From Mycetocola sp. (GTDB lineage: Bacteria > Actinomycetota > Actinomycetes > Actinomycetales > Microbacteriaceae): DNA of 64,000 bases. A model generated the notes under the pieces. That model worked only from the letters and a program-made list of their open reading frames with translations. It was not told where the DNA came from and did not search any database. Positions 9,043-17,966 of the stretch are shown piece by piece. The stretch's first letter is position 1, and the number at the start of each line of letters is the position of its first letter. Made by a program: the position numbers and the translations under genes. The DNA is taken from positions 1 through 64,000 of the forward strand of contig NZ_JAODMP010000008.1 in assembly GCF_025464835.1 (NCBI RefSeq), written 5' to 3'.

Positions 9043-10266
9043 ATGCCAACGACGACAGAAACACAGACCACCTCCCGGCTCGACGCCGTCCTCGAGCGGC
9101 TGAGGCCGATCTTTGATGACATCGCTGCCGGCACTGTGCAGCGCGAGCAGGAGCATACCCTGCCCCATGCTGAGGTCCGCCGACTCGTGGACGCCGGGTT
9201 CGCCGGACTGCGCGTGCCTGTGGAAGACGGCGGGGCCGGCCTCACCATTCCTGAGCTGGCCGAGGTGCTGGTCGAACTCGCCGCGGCCGACTCGAACCTG
9301 CCGCAGATCTTCCGGGGACACATCGCGTTCGTCGAAGACCGCCTCACCTCACCTCCTGGCAGCGAGCGCGACCGCTGGCTACGCCGTTTCGCTGCGGGCG
9401 AGTTCGTCGGCAACGCCTGGAGCGAAGTCGGGCAGGGCGCCATCGGTACCTCATCGACGACGCTCGACCGGGACGCGGATGGCTGGACGCTCAACGGTCG
9501 CAAGTTCTACACGACCGGAAGCATCTACGCCGACTGGATCGACGTCACAGCCCGCCGCTCCGACGGCGTCGACGGCACGGCACTGGTGCGCACCTCCCAG
9601 CCCGGTGTCACCATCACCGACGACTGGGACGGCTTCGGCCAGCAGCTCACCGGCACGGGCACCACCGTCTTCGCCCGGGCCGCCGTCGACGACGAGAACG
9701 TCTTCGTGTTCGCTGACCGCTTTCGGTACCAGACAGCGATCTACCAGCTCGTGCTCCTCTCCGTCCTTGCCGGTGTCGCGAAAGCTGCCGAACGCGACAC
9801 GGCACAGGAGGTCCACGACAGGAAGCGCGTGTACAGCCACGGGTCCGCGTCGCTGGTGCGCGAGGACCCGCAGATCCAGGCGATCGTCGGTGAGATCTCG
9901 TCGGTGTCCTTCGTGGCGCACGCCACAGTCCGACATGTTGCGGAGACCATCGAGCGCGCCTATGAGACGTCGGGCCGCCGCGGCTCTGACGAGGACGACG
10001 CCACGAACATCGCCGCCGAGATCGCCTCAGCGCAGGGCCAGGTCGTCCTGTCGACCCTCGTGACCCAGGCAGTGACCCGGGTCTTCGACACCCTCGGGGC
10101 CTCAGCGGTCAGCCGCGCGAAAGGCCTTGACCGGCATTGGCGCAACGCCAGAACCGTCGCCTCCCACAACCCGTGGATCTATAAGGCCAAGATTGTCGGA
10201 GACTGGGCAATCAACCAGACCCCGCCGCCCTTCCTTTGGGAGATCGGCGTCGCCACCGATCGCTGA
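9043..10266 (+). CDS. Second DszC-type acyl-CoA-dehydrogenase-fold monooxygenase
   Basis: 407-residue paralogue of the preceding protein with the same three-part fold. Visible landmarks are GNAWSEVGQGAIG and DGWTLNGRKFYTTGSIYADW in the beta-domain, and RHWRNARTVASHNPW near the C-terminus, which is the DszC-family signature around the flavin/substrate pocket. Start ATG with AGGAGA seven bases upstream. It is co-transcribed with its neighbours. The C-terminal HNPWIYKAKIVGDW is closer to DszC than in the first paralogue, so this is the better candidate for a sulfur-oxidising step (inference). Confidence 0.88.
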   Translation: MPTTTETQTTSRLDAVLERLRPIFDDIAAGTVQREQEHTLPHAEVRRLVDAGFAGLRVPVEDGGAGLTIPELAEVLVELAAADSNLPQIFRGHIAFVEDRLTSPPGSERDRWLRRFAAGEFVGNAWSEVGQGAIGTSSTTLDRDADGWTLNGRKFYTTGSIYADWIDVTARRSDGVDGTALVRTSQPGVTITDDWDGFGQQLTGTGTTVFARAAVDDENVFVFADRFRYQTAIYQLVLLSVLAGVAKAAERDTAQEVHDRKRVYSHGSASLVREDPQIQAIVGEISSVSFVAHATVRHVAETIERAYETSGRRGSDEDDATNIAAEIASAQGQVVLSTLVTQAVTRVFDTLGASAVSRAKGLDRHWRNARTVASHNPWIYKAKIVGDWAINQTPPPFLWEIGVATDR

Positions 10267-10295
10267 CCGACATACCCATTCCTGAGGAGACCATC

Positions 10296-11363
<1,068 letters not shown>

Positions 11364-11382
11364 GCCGCGCGCGGTCTCACAG

Positions 11383-11422
11383 AACGGATGCCGTCGCGCA
11401 CGCAGCCGGGACGGCATCCGTT
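11383..11422. terminator. Bidirectional hairpin between convergent genes
   Basis: AACGGATGCCGTC and GACGGCATCCGTT form a 13-bp perfect stem with a 14-nt loop, lying between the aldo/keto reductase gene and the convergent YjbR-like gene. Only short T-runs flank it, so termination may be Rho-assisted. Confidence 0.6.
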
Positions 11423-11444
11423 TCACCGTCGATGCTGCTCATCG

Positions 11445-11843
11445 CTACCGCAGGTGCCGCTCGTCGAGCGCGGTGAGCTGGCGCTTGAGGGCGATCTGCC
11501 GGTACGAGGTGTCGATGAGCTCGGCCACGAACTGCCAGTCGGTTCCGTCCACCGACAGGTCCATGCCCAGCCAGCCCGCCGGTCCGAAGTACGGCGGCAC
11601 GAAGAACCGGTCGTCCTCGAGCAGGGCAGGGCGTTCGTCAGGATCCGGCTTGAAGACCATCGTGTGCGGGCGATCCGTCGACGATGCCATCACGACGAAG
11701 AGCTTCTTGCCTGCACGGAAGGTGGGCCTGCCCCACGCCTCTACCTCGGCGAACTCCGGGTAGTCGGCACAGATGTCGCGAACGGCGCTCACGATCGCGT
11801 CGGTCGGCTCGACAACAGTCGGATGCTCCATGGCCGTGATCAT
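11445..11843 (-). CDS. MmcQ/YjbR-like DNA-binding protein
   Basis: 132-residue CyaY-like-fold protein of the MmcQ/YjbR family, whose exact role is unknown. Family features seen are the EVEAWGRPTFRAGKKLFVVM core and the C-terminal VAELIDTSYRQIALKRQL helix. A second ATG at 11831 (MEHPTVV) could be the true start; neither has a strong Shine-Dalgarno sequence. It is monocistronic, convergent with the reductase operon. Confidence 0.8.
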   Translation of the reverse strand: MITAMEHPTVVEPTDAIVSAVRDICADYPEFAEVEAWGRPTFRAGKKLFVVMASSTDRPHTMVFKPDPDERPALLEDDRFFVPPYFGPAGWLGMDLSVDGTDWQFVAELIDTSYRQIALKRQLTALDERHLR

Positions 11844-11870
11844 ACGCCCGGAACCGGCGGGCAGCCGGAG

Positions 11871-12107
11871 TCAGGCGGCGGAGGTGGGGCAGTACAGCTG
11901 GGTGCGTTCGCCGCTGCGGTCGACGGTGTGCAATGACATCGCCTGACCACAGAGCGGGCAGGCGGAGTCGGAGGCAGGAGGTAGCGGCTCTTCGTTGTAC
12001 GGGCCGAGCGGGGGTGGCCCGATGTACGGGCGGAGCCGGTTGTTCAACCAGTTGGTGAAGCCGCCGGCATCCGCGATACTCTGTCGAGGCTTTTTAGTTC
12101 GTGCCAT
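11871..12107 (-). CDS. 78-residue zinc-ribbon-like protein, unknown function
   Basis: Small protein with a basic N-terminus (MARTKKPRQS), a Pro-rich linker (RPYIGPPPLGPYNEEPLPP) and a C-terminal CPLCGQAMSLH...QLYCP segment. That gives one CxxC pair plus His and a third Cys, a possible half zinc ribbon. I do not recognise a function. It diverges from an OhrR-type regulator; their -10 regions coincide on opposite strands and the ATG lies only 8 bp after its -10 (TATACA), so its mRNA is probably leaderless. Control by the OhrR-like protein is likely from position alone. Confidence 0.75.
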   Translation of the reverse strand: MARTKKPRQSIADAGGFTNWLNNRLRPYIGPPPLGPYNEEPLPPASDSACPLCGQAMSLHTVDRSGERTQLYCPTSAA

Positions 12108-12111
12108 AACA

Positions 12112-12129
12112 ATTAGTGTATAGGCTAAT
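12112..12129. promoter_or_regulatory. Operator and overlapping divergent -10 boxes
   Basis: The inverted repeat ATTAG-TGTATAGG-CTAAT lies exactly between the small zinc-ribbon gene and the OhrR-type gene. Its centre contains TATAGG reading right and TATACA reading left, so one bound dimer could block both promoters. Confidence 0.55.
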
Positions 12130-12149
12130 CAGGGGAGGGGGCCCTATCC

Positions 12150-12602
12150 ATGACCGAGCACACCGGTGAGGCAGCGAACCTACTCGCCCTCGAGAACCAG
12201 GTCTGCTTCGCGCTCGCCGTGGCCAGCCGCAGCGTTCTTGCGCTGTACCGCCCGGTCCTTGAGCCCCTCGGCCTCACCCACCCCCAGTACCTCGTGATGC
12301 TCGACCTGTGGCAGCACAGCCCACGGTCGGTGAAAAAGATCGGCTCCGCCCTGCAGCTCGAGCCTGCCACGCTCTCCCCGCTCCTGAAACGGCTCGAGGC
12401 CGCCGGCTACGTGCGCCGCGAGCGCAGCACGGTCGACGCGCGGGTCCTCGACATCACTCTGACGGATGCCGGACGCCGCCTCCGCGAGCTGGCCGAAGAC
12501 ATCCCGACGAAGATCATCTCCGAGCTGGGCATGTCCGTCGACGAACTGACGAGGATGCGCGAAACACTCCACACCGTGATCGCCGCGGCAGCGCCCGCCT
12601 GA
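12150..12602 (+). CDS. OhrR-type MarR regulator (peroxide sensing)
   Basis: 150 residues, winged helix-turn-helix. The N-terminus ALENQVCFALAVASR matches the OhrR redox motif, with the reactive Cys at residue 19; a Tyr at residue 33 corresponds to one of the two Tyr residues that hydrogen-bond that Cys in Bacillus OhrR, while the other is replaced by a small residue. The DNA-binding part is VKKIGSALQLEPATLSPLLKRLEAAGYV with wing STVDARVLDITLT. In OhrR, oxidation of the Cys by organic peroxide releases the operator. No ohr gene is adjacent, which is unusual. AGGGGAGGGGG precedes the ATG. Confidence 0.85.
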   Translation: MTEHTGEAANLLALENQVCFALAVASRSVLALYRPVLEPLGLTHPQYLVMLDLWQHSPRSVKKIGSALQLEPATLSPLLKRLEAAGYVRRERSTVDARVLDITLTDAGRRLRELAEDIPTKIISELGMSVDELTRMRETLHTVIAAAAPA

Positions 12603-12635
12603 AAAGTGCGCTCGAGCGACCTGGGATAGGATGAA

Positions 12636-12790
12636 AAGCAGCGAAGGGGAGTAGTTCCCACCGCCGGTTCAATCCAGGAACGGCGACGCGGTCTGTCGAC
12701 ACACTGGTCTTTTCGACCCGGCAGCCCACCCGCAGAAGCGGGCGAGCGAGACCTTCGGCCACATATCCACGATGGCCGAAGTCTCGAAAA
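12636..12790 (+). promoter_or_regulatory. yybP-ykoY-type manganese riboswitch
   Basis: The leader of the VIT-type transporter carries the hallmark GGGGAGTAG box (12647-12655), a GTCGACACAC segment, a CCCGC-AGAA-GCGGG hairpin and the second conserved loop GAGACCTTCGG. The last is followed by a long TGGCCGAAGTCTC arm that pairs back with one bulge. These two loops form the Mn2+ site in the known yybP-ykoY RNAs. The downstream gene encodes a likely Mn/Fe transporter, the expected target. A possible -10 (TAGGAT) lies at 12627. The RNA probably turns the gene on when Mn2+ is high. Confidence 0.8.
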
Positions 12791-12829
12791 TTCTTGAGGA
12801 TCTTCGGCCCACCGCAGCAGGAGTTCCCC

Positions 12830-13927
12830 GTGACCGAATCCCCCGCCACTCGCACACCCAGCGCCGCCGAGATCAAACGCTGGCGCCGGTATCTCGCCGA
12901 CGAACGTGCCGAAGCATCCGTCTACGGTGAGCTCGCCAGCCGCCGGACTGGTGAGGAACGTGCCATCCTGCTCGGGCTTGTCGACGCCGAACGGCGGCAC
13001 GAGGCCCACTGGATCCAGCTGCTCGGCGAACACGCCAACGACCCCACGCGCACCGCCCTCCGCACCCGCCTCCTCGCTTTCCTGGCCAGGCGGTTCGGCT
13101 CTGTCTTCGTTCTTGCCCTCATGCAGCGCACCGAATCGCGCTCACCCTACGAAGCGGATGTCGACGCCACCGACGCAATGGCGGCCGACGAGAGACTGCA
13201 CGAAGAGATCGTGCGAGGCCTCGCCGCCAGGGGGCGCAACAGCATGTCCGGCATGTTCCGCGCAGCGGTGTTCGGCGCGAACGACGGACTGGTGTCGAAC
13301 CTGGCCCTCGTGCTGGGCATGGCCGCGACCGGTGTTGGCAACGGCGTGGTGCTTGCCGCCGGGATGGCCGGGCTCCTCGCCGGGGCATTATCGATGGGAG
13401 CAGGCGAGTTCGTCTCCGTGCGGTCCCAGCGCGAACTGCTCGAGTCGACCGCCCCTGACCCTGCCGCCCGAAGCGTCCTCCCCCAGCTCGACGTGGACGC
13501 CAACGAGCTTCAGCTGGTCTACCGTGTCCGAGGCATGGCACCGCAACAGGCAGCTGAACATGCCCGCGAAGTTCTCAACGGCCTCGACTGCGCCCACGTG
13601 AACATCAACACCGGGAGCATCCCCGCGCAGAAGAACGAACACGAAGAGATCGGCTCGGCACGCGGCGCTGCTGTCTCCAGCTTCCTGTTCTTCGCGTCGG
13701 GCGCGATCATCCCCGTGCTTCCTTACCTGTTCGGCCTGAGCGGCCTCGCGGCCGTCGCCGTGGCATCCGTTCTCGTCGGAATCGCGCTGCTCATGACCGG
13801 CGCCGTCGTCGGGGTGCTCTCGGGCGCTTCACCGCTCAAGCGTGCACTGCGCCAACTCGGCATCGGCTACGGCGCCGCGGCGGTCACGTACCTGCTCGGA
13901 CTGATCTTCGGCACGACCGTCGCCTAA
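12830..13927 (+). CDS. VIT1/CCC1-family Mn/Fe transporter with N-terminal ferritin-like domain
   Basis: 365-residue membrane protein. Residues ~10-135 form a rubrerythrin/ferritin-like helical domain with metal-ligand candidates in DERAEASVYGELA, ERRHEAHW and the later DERLHEE. Residues ~140-365 are the VIT domain: GANDGLVSNLALVLGMA, the GALSMGAGEFVSVRSQRE metal-binding turn, and three C-terminal TM helices. VIT proteins move Fe2+ or Mn2+ out of the cytosol; the fused ferritin-like domain (as in MbfA) probably collects the metal. The manganese riboswitch directly upstream supports Mn2+ detoxification. GTG start with AGGAG six bases upstream. Confidence 0.88.
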   Translation: MTESPATRTPSAAEIKRWRRYLADERAEASVYGELASRRTGEERAILLGLVDAERRHEAHWIQLLGEHANDPTRTALRTRLLAFLARRFGSVFVLALMQRTESRSPYEADVDATDAMAADERLHEEIVRGLAARGRNSMSGMFRAAVFGANDGLVSNLALVLGMAATGVGNGVVLAAGMAGLLAGALSMGAGEFVSVRSQRELLESTAPDPAARSVLPQLDVDANELQLVYRVRGMAPQQAAEHAREVLNGLDCAHVNINTGSIPAQKNEHEEIGSARGAAVSSFLFFASGAIIPVLPYLFGLSGLAAVAVASVLVGIALLMTGAVVGVLSGASPLKRALRQLGIGYGAAAVTYLLGLIFGTTVA

Positions 13928-14010
13928 CGAGAGTCGGCTTCATCGTGCGCAAACGGAGCTGATCGGCCGGTTCCGAGGTCGATTCCCGCCCGCCGCTCCG
14001 CGAGGAACGA

Positions 14011-14778
14011 CTAGGAGCGGCCTCGACCCCGGTTGCGGCCCTTGCCGAGCTTCTTCGGTGCCCGGTGCGGGCGAGGCGTGAACGGCTTCGCCTTCTCCTT
14101 GGGCTTCGGTTTACGCTCCTTGGCCGGCGCTTTCTCGGGCTCCTCCTGCGGCGCGCGGGAACTGCGGGCGGTCCGTCCGCGGACCACGCCGATGAACTCC
14201 TCGACGTCTGCAGTGGTGTTCTCCTCGAGCCAGGTGAGCGCGATCTGTGACTCAGCGACATCCGTCACCTGGATGGCGACAACATCCTTACGGGCGTACA
14301 GTCGGGCCACCGATTGCGGAACGATCAGGATGCCCACCCCAGCGGCGACGAGCTCCGCGGCGTCATCACCGGTGCGGATGCTCGGAAGCGACCGTCGGGT
14401 CCCCTCGCGAATCTCGTCGGCGACGTCGCGCCACTCAGGCACGGACTCCGGCTCCTGCAGCAGGTGTTCCCCGGCAAGATCCGCGACCGAGACGGATTCC
14501 GCCTGCGACAGCTCGTGCTCCTTCGGCAGCATCACGACAGGGGTTTCCCGGTAGAGCGGGATCACGCTCAGTCCGTCGTCGTCGATCGGCAGCCGCACAA
14601 AGCTGACCTCCGCCGTGCCGGCGTGCAGCACCCGAACCTGATCCTCCTCCTGTGTCGGGGCGAAGCCAAGCGGCAGGTCCGGGCGGCGTTCTGCCCATAC
14701 CTTCGACCATTTCGCCAGCGTCACACCGGGCACGAAGGCCACGGTGAAGAGGCGGTCAGGCGTCGATTCGGCGTCCAT
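14011..14778 (-). CDS. LysR substrate-binding-domain protein without HTH
   Basis: 255 residues. The first ~195 match the periplasmic-type effector domain of LysR regulators (FTVAFVPGVTLAKW, then PVVMLPKEHEL and GVGILIVPQSVARL), but there is no N-terminal DNA-binding helix-turn-helix. The last ~55 residues are an extremely basic Lys/Arg/Pro tail (GRNRGRGRS end) that may bind nucleic acid instead. The ATG at 14778 has GGAGG upstream. It diverges from the DUF5997 gene, a pairing I know from other actinobacteria but whose function is not established. Confidence 0.85.
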   Translation of the reverse strand: MDAESTPDRLFTVAFVPGVTLAKWSKVWAERRPDLPLGFAPTQEEDQVRVLHAGTAEVSFVRLPIDDDGLSVIPLYRETPVVMLPKEHELSQAESVSVADLAGEHLLQEPESVPEWRDVADEIREGTRRSLPSIRTGDDAAELVAAGVGILIVPQSVARLYARKDVVAIQVTDVAESQIALTWLEENTTADVEEFIGVVRGRTARSSRAPQEEPEKAPAKERKPKPKEKAKPFTPRPHRAPKKLGKGRNRGRGRS

Positions 14779-14883
14779 GGTGCCTCCTTCATGCCGCTCG
14801 GTAACGAGAACGGTCGTCTCACAGGGTATTACGGATGCCGCCATCCGCGTGTTGCACAACGCCCCACCGGTTACGCTTGCGGT

Positions 14884-15327
14884 ATGGCTTCCAACAAGAC
14901 CCCCCAAACCATGAAGCCGGAGACGGCAGCGAAAAAGCTCAACGTCTACCTGCCCGCAACGCCCGAAGAGTTCCAGAACGAGCCGGTGACGCGAGAACAG
15001 CTCAACGAGCTCCTCGCCTCGCCGCCGGAGTGGCTCGTGGAACTGCGCAAGAACGGACCGCACCCACGTCAGGAGGTTGCGCGCAAGCTCGGCATCTCCG
15101 TATCCGGTCTCGCCCGCTCCGAGATGGCGGATGCCGCCCTGACGACAGCAGAAATCACGGCGCTTCTCGAGGGTCCCCCGGCCTGGCTTGTGGCTGAGCG
15201 CGCCACGCACGCCGCGGTGATGACCGAGAACACCCGCATCAACGAACGCAACGCCGGCCTTCGCGTGCTCGCGGAAGAAAAGGCCCGCAAAGAGCAGAAG
15301 CAGCGCGAGCGCGAGCGACAGGAGTAG
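14884..15327 (+). CDS. DUF5997 family protein
   Basis: 147-residue soluble protein starting MASNKTPQTMKPETAAKKLN and ending in a charged helix (RKEQKQRERERQE). Repeated short motifs RNGPHPRQEVARKLG and SPPEWLVEL/GPPAWLVAE suggest two similar helical subdomains, one resembling a helix-turn-helix (ARKLGISVSGLARSEM). DUF5997 has no proven function; the DNA-binding idea is inference. It diverges from the LysR-substrate-domain gene, so the two may form a split regulator: one effector domain without HTH, one HTH-like protein without effector domain. Confidence 0.85.
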   Translation: MASNKTPQTMKPETAAKKLNVYLPATPEEFQNEPVTREQLNELLASPPEWLVELRKNGPHPRQEVARKLGISVSGLARSEMADAALTTAEITALLEGPPAWLVAERATHAAVMTENTRINERNAGLRVLAEEKARKEQKQRERERQE

Positions 15328-15344
15328 CTCAGGCGACGAGAGAA

Positions 15345-15378
15345 CGGCCCGCGAAACCAGCGCTCCGCGGGCCGCTTT
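15345..15378 (+). terminator. Terminator after the DUF5997 gene
   Basis: CGGCCCGCG pairs with CGCGGGCCG around a 12-nt loop and is followed by CTTT, 17 bp after the stop codon. It can also act for transcripts arriving from the DedA gene on the other strand. Confidence 0.6.
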
Positions 15379-15527
15379 GCTGCCGCCCGCTCACCCGGTC
15401 CGGACGAAAACTACCCCCGGCACACCGCGAGATCCGGTCCGAAGTGCCGCGTCTGCCTGTTCCTGCGGATGCGCCCGCTGTCTCCTCCGCTGCGTGGAAC
15501 GACGCAGCCGGCCCAGGTGGCTCCGGG

Positions 15528-16232
15528 TTATCCCACGCTCTCGAGTTCGCGCTCACGGCGGCGTGCCCGGTGCCGCAGAACGGCGCGCACCAGCCACCAG
15601 CCGGCGAGCAGAGCGGCACCAGCGACGACGACGTATTTGAGCACGTCGGCGTACTGCAGAACCGCGCCCCAGTTCTCGCCGAGGAGGAACCCGGCGATCA
15701 CGAAGATGCTGTTCCAGATGAGGGAGCCGGCCGCGGTGAGCAGCCCGAAGACGACCATGTTCATTTTCTCGATTCCGGCGGGAACGGAGATGAGGCTGCG
15801 GAAGATGGGCAGCATCCGCCCGAAGAAGACCGCTTTCTTGCCGTGTCGGCCGAACCAGGCGATCGTCTTGAGAATGTCATCGGGGTCGACGAACGGGATT
15901 CGGGCGGCGAGCCAGACGGTGCGATCGTGGCCGAGCCACCGGCCAAGGCCGTAGAGAACGAAGGCTCCGACGACGGATCCGAGCGTTGTCCAGATGATGG
16001 CCTCGGCGATGGTGAAAGAGCCCTGGCTGGCGGTGAATCCGGCCAGCGGCAGGATGACTTCGCTGGGGATGGGCGGGAACACATTCTCGAGGAAGACGAT
16101 GAGGCCCGCGCCGATCGGTCCGAGCGCTTCCATGACCTGGATCGCCCACTGGGCGATGCCGTCGGCGATGCCAGCCGAGGTCGCGTCCGCTGAGGCGGCG
16201 ACGAGGGAGTCGGTACGGGATAGCAAAGGCAT
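15528..16232 (-). CDS. DedA-family membrane protein
   Basis: About 234 residues with 4-5 hydrophobic segments and the DedA signatures: GLIVFLENVFPPIPSEVILP with its re-entrant acidic residue, and the FGRMLPIFRSLISVPAGI segment with conserved Arg and Pro. The family contains lipid scramblases/flippases and is linked to undecaprenyl-phosphate recycling. The ATG at 16232 has GGAG about 10 nt upstream; longer starts lack an RBS. Being next to two LCP cell-wall ligases fits a lipid-carrier role (inference). Confidence 0.88.
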   Translation of the reverse strand: MPLLSRTDSLVAASADATSAGIADGIAQWAIQVMEALGPIGAGLIVFLENVFPPIPSEVILPLAGFTASQGSFTIAEAIIWTTLGSVVGAFVLYGLGRWLGHDRTVWLAARIPFVDPDDILKTIAWFGRHGKKAVFFGRMLPIFRSLISVPAGIEKMNMVVFGLLTAAGSLIWNSIFVIAGFLLGENWGAVLQYADVLKYVVVAGAALLAGWWLVRAVLRHRARRRERELESVG

Positions 16233-16422
16233 GGACGTTGTCTCCACAGTGGTTGGGACTGCGGCAACGGCAACTCCGACGATGCCAGGACGGACGCCGT
16301 CAGTCTGCCATACCGACTCGGGTCTTGCCTGAGAATCCTGCCGCATCCACCCGCAGCACCGGCGAGATCATCGCCGAGCACACCATCAATACTGACTAGA
16401 ACTACCAAGCCAAGAAATGACG

Positions 16423-16450
16423 AAAACCCCCTCCCGAAGGAGAGGGTTTT
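16423..16450 (-). terminator. Intrinsic terminator downstream of tRNA-Ser(GCT)
   Basis: Read on the minus strand, AAAACCCTCTCC and GGGAGGGGGTTTT form a short stem with a CTTCGG-type tight loop followed by T4. It lies 50 bp past the tRNA-Ser gene; the A-run on the other side could make it bidirectional. Confidence 0.7.
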
Positions 16451-16455
16451 CAAGA

Positions 16456-16493
16456 ATGTCTCGACACATCTCTCAACGATGTCCCGACACATC
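16456..16493. repeat. Tandem semi-palindromes ATGTCYCGACACATC
   Basis: Two near-identical 15-mers, ATGTCTCGACACATC and ATGTCCCGACACATC, start 23 bp apart directly next to the 3' end of tRNA-Ser(GCT). Each is partly self-complementary. They resemble ends of transposable elements but no transposase is nearby. Confidence 0.45.
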
Positions 16494-16499
16494 ACAGGG

Positions 16500-16588
16500 C
16501 GGAGACGGCGGGATTTGAACCCGCGGTCCCCTTACGAGGACTCCACCTTAGCAGGGTGGTGCACTAGGCCGAACTATGCGACGTCTCC
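16500..16588 (-). tRNA. tRNA-Ser (GCT)
   Basis: Class II tRNA on the minus strand. Acceptor arms are GGAGACG/CGTCTCC with discriminator G, the anticodon arm is CCACC-CTGCTAA-GGTGG giving GCT, there is a long variable arm (GTCCTCGTAAGGGGAC) and the T-arm is CGCGGGTTCAAATCCCGC. The CCA end is not encoded. It lies between DedA and an LCP gene. Confidence 0.96.
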
Positions 16589-16659
16589 ATGCGCGACCGA
16601 CTGGCGGATGCACGGGCTCAATCATAACCGGCAAATCGCCAGCGACCGAATTGAGTCGA

Positions 16660-17916
16660 TCAGTTGGCCACCGAGCACGTCTCTTCGAGGGCGGTCTGCC
16701 CCTGGAGGCCGGCGATGACATCCGGCGTGGGAGCGGGAGTCGGCGTCGCGCTGGCAGTCCCGCCCGGTGTCGGCCGAGGTGTCGCGGGCGGGGCCGTTGG
16801 TGTTGTTGGGGCCGGCGCAGTCGGATTCTGCTCGACGCCGGTGCGCTCAGCACTTGGATCGGGCAGGAACGGCCGGTCATCCGCGATCCGTTCGAACAGC
16901 TGATCGGCGATGGCCTGCACCGGGATCACGCGGTTGGGATCATCCGGGTCGTACATCACCGGATACTGGATCAGATTGAGCTTGTCGAGGTCGATAGTCT
17001 GCAGAGTGCGCGCCATGGCCACCATTTGCGTGAGGTTGGCCAGCGACGTGGACAGGTTCACGTGCTTCGCTGCCACCTGTGCGAGTGAATAAAGCTTGGT
17101 CACATCCGTCAACGTGTCGTTGCTCTTGATCTTCCGCACCAGTGAAGAGATGTACTGCTGTTGATTGGCGATCCGGGAGAGGTCGCTGCCGTCGCCGACG
17201 CCGTGCCGGGTTCGAAGAAAAGCGAGTGCGGTGTCGCCGGAGATCACGCTGGTTCCAGCCGGAAGGTCAAGCGAAGACAGCGGGTCCCTGATCGGGGCGC
17301 TCAGGCACACCGGCACACCGCCGACGGCATTCGTCATGCTGACGACCGAAGCGAACGACATCTGCGCTGCGTATTCGATGTCGAGGCCGGTGAGGTCCGA
17401 GATGGTGGCGACCGCGCAGGCGAGACCGCCGCGTTCGAAAGCCGTATTCAGCTGCGGGGCGCTCCGAGCTTCGTGGACCTCACCGGTTTTCGGGTCGGTG
17501 CACGCCGGCTGCGGAATGATGAGGTCGCGGGGGAAGCTGACGACAACCGCCGAGGAGTGGTCCTCGGCGACATGCAGCAGCATGTTGACGTCGTTGAGGG
17601 TGGACGCCCGCTCACCGAACGCTGCACCCTGCTCGGGGTCATTGTCTGCACCGATGACGAGAAGGTTGAATCCGCCCTCGAAGGCATCGATGTCCGGTAC
17701 CACCGGCTGGGGGCTGGCGCCGGGGCGGCCGATATCGACGGCGTTGGAGTTCACCTTCGAGGTCAGGTCCCAGACCACCCAGGCGGCGACGGATGCTCCG
17801 CTCAGGAGCACGACCGCCAGCATGATTGCGAGGCCGCGAAGCACCGCTGGAACCGCACCCTGGCGCGGCAGGCGGCCATGCTTGATCACCGCCCCAGCTG
17901 GTCTCGACCTGCTCAC
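16660..17916 (-). CDS. LytR-CpsA-Psr (LCP) family cell-wall glycopolymer transferase
   Basis: 418 residues. After a short basic N-terminus comes a single TM segment (about residues 26-50), then the extracellular LCP domain (~80-330), which transfers glycopolymers from undecaprenyl pyrophosphate to peptidoglycan. LCP core motifs seen are NDVNMLLHV, VVVSFPRDLIIP (with the key Arg), INTAFERGG-like segment and ALAFLRTRHGVGDGSDLSRI. The C-terminus is a ~60-residue Pro/Thr/Ala linker ending in ETCSVAN with one Cys. The GTG at 17916 has no strong RBS. It is a close paralogue of the next gene, probably an old tandem duplication. Confidence 0.9.
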   Translation of the reverse strand: MSRSRPAGAVIKHGRLPRQGAVPAVLRGLAIMLAVVLLSGASVAAWVVWDLTSKVNSNAVDIGRPGASPQPVVPDIDAFEGGFNLLVIGADNDPEQGAAFGERASTLNDVNMLLHVAEDHSSAVVVSFPRDLIIPQPACTDPKTGEVHEARSAPQLNTAFERGGLACAVATISDLTGLDIEYAAQMSFASVVSMTNAVGGVPVCLSAPIRDPLSSLDLPAGTSVISGDTALAFLRTRHGVGDGSDLSRIANQQQYISSLVRKIKSNDTLTDVTKLYSLAQVAAKHVNLSTSLANLTQMVAMARTLQTIDLDKLNLIQYPVMYDPDDPNRVIPVQAIADQLFERIADDRPFLPDPSAERTGVEQNPTAPAPTTPTAPPATPRPTPGGTASATPTPAPTPDVIAGLQGQTALEETCSVAN

Positions 17917-17966
17917 AGAGCAACTCTAGAGCGCGGATCCCGCCACGTGATCCCCCCGGAAAGGTA

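Noticed and set aside
7818..9503. A 561-codon open frame on the minus strand over the oxygenase operon
   Set aside because: It spans the junction of two well-supported plus-strand genes and has no recognisable domain.
14011..14778. Full LysR-family transcription factor
   Set aside because: The N-terminal helix-turn-helix is absent; upstream in-frame sequence before the strong GGAGG-preceded ATG does not encode one.
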